From contig CALKCL010000016.1 in assembly GCA_938082545.1 (NCBI GenBank), positions 25,519 through 89,518 of the forward strand: a stretch of 64,000 bases of DNA, written 5' to 3'. The translations under genes and the position numbers were made by a program. Shown here one piece after another: positions 52,450-60,310 of this stretch. Source of the stretch: an uncultured Gammaproteobacteria bacterium. Its GTDB lineage: Bacteria; Pseudomonadota; Gammaproteobacteria; Ga0077536. Numbering within the stretch: position 1 is the first letter of the stretch; every line of letters starts with the position of its first letter. The notes beneath the pieces are model-generated. The model was not told where the DNA came from, did no database searches, and worked only from the letters and a program-made list of their open reading frames with translations.

Positions 52450-53820
52450 TTAGTAGTTGTCTTTTAGTTGTTTCGGATCTATGCCTAGACTTCTGAGTTT
52501 TCTATATAGATGAGTTCTTTCAATCCCAATTTGTGCAGATACCCTGCTGACACTCCCATTAAATATCTGCATTTGATGCTCTATATAAGCTTTTTCAAAC
52601 TGTTCCCTGGCCTCGCGCAAGGGCAAGTTGAAGCCCATGTCGAGCTGATTTGTTCTGCTATCGGCTTGGTGGTTGATTATAGGTGTAATCTCTTTTAATT
52701 CTACATGGTTATGGCTTCCTAAAATTAGAATGCGCTGTATGAGATTTCGTAATTCACGGATGTTTCCTGGCCAGGAGTAAAGTTTAAATTTCTGTCTAAT
52801 TTCACTAGAGAACTCCCGCAAAGGTAAATTTTCACTAGACGCAAACTGCTTCAGAAAATAGTCAAGCAGTTCTTCAATGTCTTCGCTTCTTTCTTTTAGA
52901 GATGGAACTTTCAGCGGCAGCACATTCAAATGGTAGAATAAATCCTCCCTAAAGCGGCCTTCCTCTATTAAAGGTTTCAGATCATGTCTAGAACTCGACA
53001 TAAGGCGGACGTCTATTCGAACATTTTTTTGCCCCCCTGGTCTTATGAACTCTTGATTTTCCAGTGCTTTTAAAAGCCTAGCTTGAGTGCCTAAGTCCAT
53101 GTCGGCAATTTCTTTCAGAAAAACAGTGCCGCCATTAGCGAGCTCTAGAGCACCAAACCGCAGCTTTTCTCCTTTTTCAAAGCCAAACAGCTCCTCTTCA
53201 GGGTTGTCCCGCGTCATAGCGGAAACATTGACTTCTACAAAGCGCCCTTGTGAGCGCAGGCTGTTGTGGTGAATAAAACGTGCCAAGGTCTCTTTACCAG
53301 TTCCGGAAGCTCCGCTTATAAAAACGCTCGTCTTATGGTCTGCTATCTTCAGTGCAGCTTTAAGAAGCAAAGACATAATCTCACTTGAGCCAACTGGCGC
53401 CGCTACTTTTCCTGATCTTTTTTCAAAACTCAAATTCTCAGATTTGAGACGATCCACTTCGAGAGCATTTTCTACGGTAAGAATTATTTTTGCTATAGAG
53501 AGTGGCTTTTCTACGAAGTCATAGGCCCCCAGACGGGTAGCTTCTATTGCTGTATCTACCGTTCCGTGACCTGACATCATTACCACTGGTGGCAGAACTC
53601 CTTGGTCTGATGACCATTCTTTGAGAAGGCTGATCCCATCGGTGTCTGGCATCCATATATCTAAAAGGATAAGATCCGGTCTTCTTTGTCTTCTTAGTTT
53701 CCGGGCTTCGGTAGCATTTTCTGCAACCGAAATTTCGTAACCTTCATCCTCCAGTATGTCCTTCAGGAGACTGCGTATATCAGGCTCATCGTCTATAATT
53801 AGTATATAGCTTTTCTTCAT
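52450..53820 (-). CDS. NtrX-like response regulator with degenerate sigma-54 interaction domain
   Basis: REC domain IIDDEPDIRSLLKDILEDEGYEI...LLDIWMPDTDG; AAA+ Walker A GASGTGKETLARFIHH; Fis-type HTH IGIERTHLYRKLRSLGID; GAFTGA absent. Confidence 0.92.
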   Translation of the reverse strand: MKKSYILIIDDEPDIRSLLKDILEDEGYEISVAENATEARKLRRQRRPDLILLDIWMPDTDGISLLKEWSSDQGVLPPVVMMSGHGTVDTAIEATRLGAYDFVEKPLSIAKIILTVENALEVDRLKSENLSFEKRSGKVAAPVGSSEIMSLLLKAALKIADHKTSVFISGASGTGKETLARFIHHNSLRSQGRFVEVNVSAMTRDNPEEELFGFEKGEKLRFGALELANGGTVFLKEIADMDLGTQARLLKALENQEFIRPGGQKNVRIDVRLMSSSRHDLKPLIEEGRFREDLFYHLNVLPLKVPSLKERSEDIEELLDYFLKQFASSENLPLREFSSEIRQKFKLYSWPGNIRELRNLIQRILILGSHNHVELKEITPIINHQADSRTNQLDMGFNLPLREAREQFEKAYIEHQMQIFNGSVSRVSAQIGIERTHLYRKLRSLGIDPKQLKDNY

Positions 53821-56096
53821 GTTCGTATGTCACCTAGCGCCGTCGGTGTGTCTCCCATGATATTCGAACTGGGTATACGAACTAACACTATGGCCCCTCG
53901 CTCCTTTTTGTTTCTCAAAGCCACCATGCCATCATGCTCCTCTAGGATCTTTTTGACAATTGCGAGTCCCAGACCGCTCCCTTTACTTTTACTAGTGACA
54001 TATGGGTCAAACACAGTTCCGAGAAGATTTTCAGGTATCCCTGAACCGTGATCTTCTATTTCTATCTCAATATGCTCGTTGTTGAGGTAGTCTACTAGCC
54101 TGATCGAAATGATGATATTACTTTTTATGTCACGGGATGAAGCGTCTAAAGCATTTTTCACAAGATTATTGAATACTTGTCTGATGCGGACGATATTAAC
54201 TTTGATTTTTGGTAAATTTGAATCAATATTATATATGAAGTTAACTGCCGGATGGGTAGAACGGAAGAGCTCAACCACCCCTTTCAACAGTTTTTCGGTG
54301 TCAGTCAAGCTCTTTTGTTTTGTTGTCGAGCTGGCGTAATCAGTGAACGAGTTCACCATAGTCTTCATCGTTTCTACCTGCTGTATTATGGTGTCAGTTA
54401 AACTTCCTAGCAGTTCACCATCTTCCTTCCCAAGTTTTTTGAGATATTTGAGCCTTAGTCGCTCTGTTGCTAACTGAATTGGTGTCAGTGGGTTCTTGAT
54501 TTCATGTGCTAATCGCCTTGCGACCTCAGACCATGCGGCATCTCGTTGTCCTTGGACGATTGCCGTTACGTCTTCTAGCACTATGACATAGCCGCTAATG
54601 GTCCCTTTGGATGTTTTTATAGTTGTTCCTTTACACACCAGTTCTTTTCGTGAGTCCGCGTTAAGAATAGCGACTTGTGCTTGCCAATACTCTTTTCCTT
54701 CCTCTATCAAATAAAGAATCTGTTCTCTAAATGGTTCTAAGTCGCCATTTTCAGAGCATAGAGTCAAGAAGCTTTCACCTTCGCAATTGGATTCTTGTAT
54801 CCCTAAAAGATTTCTCGCAGAGGAATTTAATGTAGTAATAATCTTTTCCGATGTTAGAGCGATAACGCCTGATGATAGTTGGCTTAGTAAAGTGTCTAGA
54901 TACTCGCGTTGGCTCTCGATCTCTTCCCGCGCCTTGGCGATTCGAGCTGTCATAGAATTAAAAGAACTGACTAAAAACCCTATTTCATCGTTACTTTCTA
55001 CGGGGAGATTTTTAGTATAGTCGCCTCGAGCGATGGCAGCAGTTCCTTCAGCAAGGTCCCTTATAGGAGCCGATAGCCTTCTAGCCGAATAGAAAGCAGC
55101 CCACACTGAGGTGACAATGCTGAAAAGCAGTACTAAGGTTAGGGTCATGGCAAAGCTTAGCTTTAACTTTTCTCGTAGATAAGAGAGCTCCATATATTGT
55201 TCATAGGAGGATTCGACACTGTCGGCGAGGATATTTATCCGGTTAGAAAAAGGATAAAGTGCGTGCAACGTATAGTAATCTTGCACATTTTTCGTGATGT
55301 TGGTTTTGACTGCTACTCTAACAGAGAGGTTTCCGTCTCTTATCGGGTCAAGCCCAATATAGCTTTGCCCCTGGCGGACTTGAGCTCTTATAAGCTCGGG
55401 AGGAAGACTGGGTACTAGGTTGCCAGTTGCACTGCTTGAGGCAATAAGTACGCCTTCTCTGTTCAGTAAAATAAGTTCTTCTGCCCGGTTTTCTGATCGC
55501 ATTGTATCCAATTGGGCGGGAGTCGGGGTCAGGTAAGGCTTAGTTGACAGCGATGAATTTTTGAAAGCTTCCAAGTTCAATGGGATAATCTCAGTTGTAA
55601 TCTCACTAAGTTCGTCTGCCATTTTTTCGGTTTGCAGAAGAAGGTGGCGCATTCTTAAATCTAGAGATTCTCTTCCTAGTTCTAGAGAATCAGAAAGCGC
55701 ATCCGAGACTCTTAAATCAAACCAGCTGTCGACCCCCCGGCGCAAAAAATCTAATGAAAAACCATACAATACAGTGACTGGGACGACGGCTAGTATTGTA
55801 AAAATAATTACCATTCTAAGCGTGAGTCGAGCACCAGCTTCCTTTGTGCGTAGCTGTCGGATTAGTACCCATATATTGCGACCGATGATGATCATAAAAG
55901 CTAGGATTCCGAAAGCATTAGAGATTAAGAGAACAGCATAAAGAGCACCAAACTTAGCAGAGTTTTGTATTGCGCCACTCATAAGGACGAGGGAACAAAG
56001 AAGCGAGGCACTTAACAGGGCTACAGAAAAGAGAGAGAGCACTCTGGTGTTCATAAGGTTAGGTTTGTTCGCAGCCATTGACTTGATATATGCCAA
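53817..56096 (-). CDS. NtrY-like sensor histidine kinase
   Basis: Multi-TM N-terminus, HAMP, H-box WSEVARRLAHEIKNPLTPIQLATERL, N/G boxes NNLVKNALDASS and GSGLGLAIVKKILEEHDG. Confidence 0.94.
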   Translation of the reverse strand: MAYIKSMAANKPNLMNTRVLSLFSVALLSASLLCSLVLMSGAIQNSAKFGALYAVLLISNAFGILAFMIIIGRNIWVLIRQLRTKEAGARLTLRMVIIFTILAVVPVTVLYGFSLDFLRRGVDSWFDLRVSDALSDSLELGRESLDLRMRHLLLQTEKMADELSEITTEIIPLNLEAFKNSSLSTKPYLTPTPAQLDTMRSENRAEELILLNREGVLIASSSATGNLVPSLPPELIRAQVRQGQSYIGLDPIRDGNLSVRVAVKTNITKNVQDYYTLHALYPFSNRINILADSVESSYEQYMELSYLREKLKLSFAMTLTLVLLFSIVTSVWAAFYSARRLSAPIRDLAEGTAAIARGDYTKNLPVESNDEIGFLVSSFNSMTARIAKAREEIESQREYLDTLLSQLSSGVIALTSEKIITTLNSSARNLLGIQESNCEGESFLTLCSENGDLEPFREQILYLIEEGKEYWQAQVAILNADSRKELVCKGTTIKTSKGTISGYVIVLEDVTAIVQGQRDAAWSEVARRLAHEIKNPLTPIQLATERLRLKYLKKLGKEDGELLGSLTDTIIQQVETMKTMVNSFTDYASSTTKQKSLTDTEKLLKGVVELFRSTHPAVNFIYNIDSNLPKIKVNIVRIRQVFNNLVKNALDASSRDIKSNIIISIRLVDYLNNEHIEIEIEDHGSGIPENLLGTVFDPYVTSKSKGSGLGLAIVKKILEEHDGMVALRNKKERGAIVLVRIPSSNIMGDTPTALGDIRT

Positions 56097-56620
56097 CTTC
56101 GTGAGAGATATGCCATCGGGATCATCGGTGCAGGTAAAGACTCTATGTCAAGCTCGAACAGCAGTTCCATGAATAGGTCAGATGTGTTTGATAGTTCTTT
56201 GACGTCTAGTACTGCTAGATAGTCGACTTCACCAAGATTATCTATTGCGAGTTCAATGGTCCGATAGACGCCCCGTTGACCCGTAACTAAGTTTGTAATA
56301 ACAAATTGGTTACTTAAGGCGTGTTTGCGGAAGCTAAAGGTGTATTTCACTCTATGACGTTCTTTATTCCATATGTAGGGGCGAGGCTGTACCACCTTGA
56401 TATGTAAATCAAAATACAGGGCGATACCACTTTGAACTGCGGCTAGCATGTCACTATTAAAGTTTAATTTAGCTTTTGCTGCGGCCATTAATACCTTATT
56501 GCTAACTTTATACTCTAATTCAGTTAGCTTAATACCGTTGGCTAAGAGCGTTCCTGTTAGGAAAAAACAGCAAAAGTATAGAGTTGAAGCAATTATTACT
56601 TTGCTAGCTGACCGTGACAT
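56051..56620 (-). CDS. DUF4390 domain protein
   Basis: Position between rsmB and ntrY-like; SGIALYFDLHIKVVQPRPYIW, KHALSNQFVITNLVTGQRGVY. Confidence 0.85.
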   Translation of the reverse strand: MSRSASKVIIASTLYFCCFFLTGTLLANGIKLTELEYKVSNKVLMAAAKAKLNFNSDMLAAVQSGIALYFDLHIKVVQPRPYIWNKERHRVKYTFSFRKHALSNQFVITNLVTGQRGVYRTIELAIDNLGEVDYLAVLDVKELSNTSDLFMELLFELDIESLPAPMIPMAYLSRSWHISSQWLRTNLTL

Positions 56621-57927
56621 TTATTTCGCTTCTTGATTAGTGAAAAGTAGAAACCGTCCATGTTTGATGCTCCCGGCAGCGTTTGCCTTCCATGTTTAGT
56701 TTTGAAACCCCACGGAAAATTTTTCATGTCGGTTCGAGCGTCACTGTTTGCCTCAAGAAAACCTTCAATGACATTGTCATTCTCAGCTCTAAGGATACTG
56801 CAGGTTATATAGAGCAGTTTCCCATTATCTGCTAACAAATACCAAAGTGTCTGCAGAAGCTCTAGTTGTTTTGTAGCTAGTTTGGCAATATCGGTCTTCT
56901 GTCGATGAAAGCGAATATCTGGATGCCTTCGAATAACACCAGTCGCGCTGCATGGGCCATCTAGTACGATAAATTTATAGTCTTTTTCTGGGATGGCATT
57001 TAGTTCGGTTGCATCTGCAATCAATGTTTTACAGCTCATCCCAAGCCGTGCGAGATTATTAGTTAATCGTTTCATTCTGTCTTGGTCGCAATCAACTGCC
57101 AGTAATGAATTCTCTTCGTTAAGGTGTTCCAAGAGGTGAGTAGTTTTCCCTCCAGGGGCGGCGCAGGCATCTAATATTGAACCGGATTTGTCAATATTTA
57201 GGACAAGCCTAGCTAGTTGCGCTGCTTCGTCTTGCACACTGAAGTGGCCTTCGTGAAATCCGGGGAGTGACTCAATTGGAGTGGGGTATTTAATGATAAC
57301 TCCATCCGGAGAATGATGCGTGCGAACAGCTTCGATATTTCTTTCAATTAGAGTTTCTAAATATTCTGTGCGAGTTAACCGTTGAGGATTTACTCGCAAG
57401 GTCAGCGGAGGATGTGCATTATTTGCCGCCAAAATACTCTCCCAATCATCCGGCCAGTCTTGGCGTATGAGAGCTGCCAGCCATGGTGGGTGATTGAAGT
57501 CAAAGTGGGTTTTTGAATCTAATGCATCCACCTGATTTTCTTTTAGATATCTTCTTAGTACTGCGTTTATTAATTTGCAGGCCCATTCTTTTTTTAAAAA
57601 CCTTGCTGCTTCGACATTTTCAGATACTAGCGCATGTGGTGGGGTCTGCATAAATTTTGCTTGGAATAACCCGCTTAATATCAGCATATGAATATCCGCA
57701 TCTTTTCGTCTGAGAGGTTTTTTTATCAAAGCGGATAAGTCTTCTGACAAGCTAAAATAATTTCTTAGCACTCCATATATACATGCTTTACAAAATGCCT
57801 GTTGTCTAGGATCTGGAATAGTGAGGCCCAGCTCAGTTGAGCATTTGGACAAAGATCGGCCATCAACAATAATTTTTTTTAGTGTTTTAGCGATAGATGG
57901 CCGTGTTAATAATTCTTGCGCTTTCAG
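56596..57927 (-). CDS. rsmB: 16S rRNA (cytosine(967)-C(5))-methyltransferase RsmB; proposed CTG start at 57927 (ORF track starts at TTG 57852)
   Basis: LDACAAPGGKTTHLLEHL, LDGPCSATGVIRRHPDIRFHR, YITCSILRAENDNVIEGFL; N-terminal TRPSIAKTLKKIIVDGRSLSK lies upstream of the TTG in the same frame. Confidence 0.9.
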   Translation of the reverse strand: MKAQELLTRPSIAKTLKKIIVDGRSLSKCSTELGLTIPDPRQQAFCKACIYGVLRNYFSLSEDLSALIKKPLRRKDADIHMLILSGLFQAKFMQTPPHALVSENVEAARFLKKEWACKLINAVLRRYLKENQVDALDSKTHFDFNHPPWLAALIRQDWPDDWESILAANNAHPPLTLRVNPQRLTRTEYLETLIERNIEAVRTHHSPDGVIIKYPTPIESLPGFHEGHFSVQDEAAQLARLVLNIDKSGSILDACAAPGGKTTHLLEHLNEENSLLAVDCDQDRMKRLTNNLARLGMSCKTLIADATELNAIPEKDYKFIVLDGPCSATGVIRRHPDIRFHRQKTDIAKLATKQLELLQTLWYLLADNGKLLYITCSILRAENDNVIEGFLEANSDARTDMKNFPWGFKTKHGRQTLPGASNMDGFYFSLIKKRNKCHGQLAK

Positions 57928-58850
57928 AAGAGATCCTTGTGGCCATTTAAAAAGGCTTTAGTCATCATTGGATTTTTCCCGCTGAGCTGTAGACTGTTTA
58001 TGACAATGGAACTGTCGCCTGTTACAACAGACAGCTCATCAGCAGCACTACGGAAGACTTCCCCGCACACTTTATTACCTGCGTTTAATATCCCTTCATT
58101 CGCAGAAATAATTTTAAGATCCAGGCCTTTTAGAATAGCTTTTGCGCCTGGTTTTGGACTGAGAGCACGAATTTTTCGCTCAATTTCACAAGAAGGTTTT
58201 GTCCAGTCAATTTGCTGATCTATCGCTGTTATTTTTTTAGCGTACGTTACTAAACCTTCGTCTTGTACCTGTTCGGTCAAAGTATTCGATAAAAACTTAT
58301 CAATGACTTCATTCAGTCCCACAGACCCTAGTGTTGCTAAAACCTCATGTAGAGTTCGTGAAGTTTCATTCTCTTTCATCACATGTACCTTTTTGAGTAG
58401 TACAGGTCCGGCATCAAGTTTTTCAACAATCTTCATGATTGAGATTCCACTTGAGGTATCGCCCGCCATAATCGCTCTTTGTATGGGAGCGGCCCCACGC
58501 CATCTGGGCAGAAGAGAGGCATGTACGTTGATAGCAGCTATTGGAATATCGATAATAGCCTGAGGGAGTAGCAGTCCATATGCAACTACTATTAGCAAGT
58601 CCGGTTTTAGCTCCGCAATTTGATTTCTAGCCTCAGTGCTTTTTAAATCTATTGGAGTATTTACTTTGAGAGAGCATTCCTCCGCAAAGACTTTCACTGG
58701 TGAGGGCTTGAGCTTGCGGCCTCGACCTGCTGGTCTGTCTGGTTGGGTGTAAACAGCGACAATTTCAATGTCTTTTCTAATAGTAAGAGCCTTGAGGCTC
58801 GATACTGCAAATACTGGCGTTCCTGCAAATATAACTCTTAATTTATTCAC
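57924..58850 (-). CDS. fmt: Methionyl-tRNA formyltransferase
   Basis: VIFAGTPVFAVSSLKAL, VYTQPDRPAGRGRKLKPSPVK, INVHASLLPRWRGAAPIQRAIMAGD. Confidence 0.98.
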   Translation of the reverse strand: MNKLRVIFAGTPVFAVSSLKALTIRKDIEIVAVYTQPDRPAGRGRKLKPSPVKVFAEECSLKVNTPIDLKSTEARNQIAELKPDLLIVVAYGLLLPQAIIDIPIAAINVHASLLPRWRGAAPIQRAIMAGDTSSGISIMKIVEKLDAGPVLLKKVHVMKENETSRTLHEVLATLGSVGLNEVIDKFLSNTLTEQVQDEGLVTYAKKITAIDQQIDWTKPSCEIERKIRALSPKPGAKAILKGLDLKIISANEGILNAGNKVCGEVFRSAADELSVVTGDSSIVINSLQLSGKNPMMTKAFLNGHKDLF

Positions 58851-58881
58851 CTGGTATCCTTAATCTGCTGATGCCGTTGTT

Positions 58882-59376
58882 TTAAAGTTTTATTTTCTCT
58901 AGCTTTTTACGTATGCGTTTTTGCTTAAGCGTCGATAGCTTGTCGACAAACAGCTTCCCGTCAAGATGTTCTATCTCGTGTTGTATGCAGACGGCTAGTA
59001 AACCATCTGCTTCTAGCTCAAATACTGTCCCATCGACATTTTGCGCTTTTATTTTGATTTTCTCTGCACGACTTACCTCTTCAAAAATGCCGGGAACAGA
59101 TAAACAGCCTTCTTCCATTTCTTCGGTGCCCACTTCCTCTAATAAGACCGGATTGATAAAGTGCATTGGGGCTTTCTCCTCTCGCGAGCAATCTACAACG
59201 ATTACACGCAAATGGATATTTATTTGGGTTGCGGCAAGACCTATACCGGGCGCGTCATACATTGTATCGAGCATATCTTCGATCAGTGATTCAATATTTT
59301 CATCGAATTTGGTTACCTCAGCCGCTCGCGTTCTCAATCTGTCGTCGGGATGGTGCAGGATGGTTCTTATTGCCAT
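58882..59376 (-). CDS. def: Peptide deformylase
   Basis: [46 protein letters not shown]. Confidence 0.98.
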   Translation of the reverse strand: MAIRTILHHPDDRLRTRAAEVTKFDENIESLIEDMLDTMYDAPGIGLAATQINIHLRVIVVDCSREEKAPMHFINPVLLEEVGTEEMEEGCLSVPGIFEEVSRAEKIKIKAQNVDGTVFELEADGLLAVCIQHEIEHLDGKLFVDKLSTLKQKRIRKKLEKIKL

Positions 59377-59762
59377 AACGTATAGACTGCTTAAATAATT
59401 GTAATTATGCTCTAAACCTATTGTAACACACTGATTCTCATGACAGAATTCGATTCCATCGTGGATGCTCTCCGTTTATTGTTGGTATTGACTAGCAGTT
59501 TTGTGTTTTTTGCGGAGACAACTGGGCAGGATTTCGGATACGATTGACGACATTGAGTCTTTCCGCCATGCTTGCATGGAAGACACTCTCAGCGATTAGT
59601 GAATAACGATCGCCCTATTGAGGGGGTAAACTGCGCCAGGCGAACAAGTTGGGAGGAGCTATTTTTTCACCCATACAAAATGTGCGCTTTGACTGTTATA
59701 AATTTTGAATTATCAGCTTCTGTCATCATAAGGAGTTGATATACCTTTTTGAGAAATCTAAG

Positions 59763-60242
59763 ATGAAGCAAACGCTTATCGATATTCTAATCTACCTCTT
59801 CGAGAACTACATTGAAGAGGATATTGAATTAGAAGCAGATGGGGAACGCCTCAAATCAGAGCTCCGTAGCGCCGGTTTTGAGTCTACACAGGTGTCTAAG
59901 GCTTTTGATTGGTTGCAGGATTTGGCAGAGTCAGAATCGAGTTCAGCTCACAATATCGGAGCAAACCCATCATCTATTCGTGTTTATTCTGCCGAAGAGC
60001 AGAGAAAAATGGATACTGAATGTAGAGGTTTTGTGCACTTTTTAGAGCAGGCTGGGATATTGAGCGGGACTAGCCGAGAGCTCGTAATAGATAGAATTTT
60101 TGCTCTTGAAACCGATGATATTGACCTCTCGCAGCTAAAATGGATAATTCTGATGGTCTTGCTTAATCAGCCGGATCAAAGTGAAGAATTTCTTTGGATG
60201 GAAGATCTTGTAATGGATGGGATATCAGGAAAATTGCACTGA
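59763..60242 (+). CDS. smg: DUF494 family protein Smg
   Basis: MKQTLIDILIYLFENYIEEDIELEADGERLKSELRSAGFESTQVSKAFDWLQDL; upstream of topA. Confidence 0.92.
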   Translation: MKQTLIDILIYLFENYIEEDIELEADGERLKSELRSAGFESTQVSKAFDWLQDLAESESSSAHNIGANPSSIRVYSAEEQRKMDTECRGFVHFLEQAGILSGTSRELVIDRIFALETDDIDLSQLKWIILMVLLNQPDQSEEFLWMEDLVMDGISGKLH

Positions 60243-60310
60243 CCTCTGGTTTTTTTGATGGACAATTCTGATAATTTAACTGTTAAACCTACAATCACAA
60301 GAATATAAAT

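Noticed and set aside
53817-56096. NtrYX next to trkAH and rsmB as an unusual operon
   Set aside because: DUF4390-NtrY-NtrX-TrkA-TrkH order after rsmB is, to my knowledge, a common arrangement; only the NtrX motif loss was kept as a finding.
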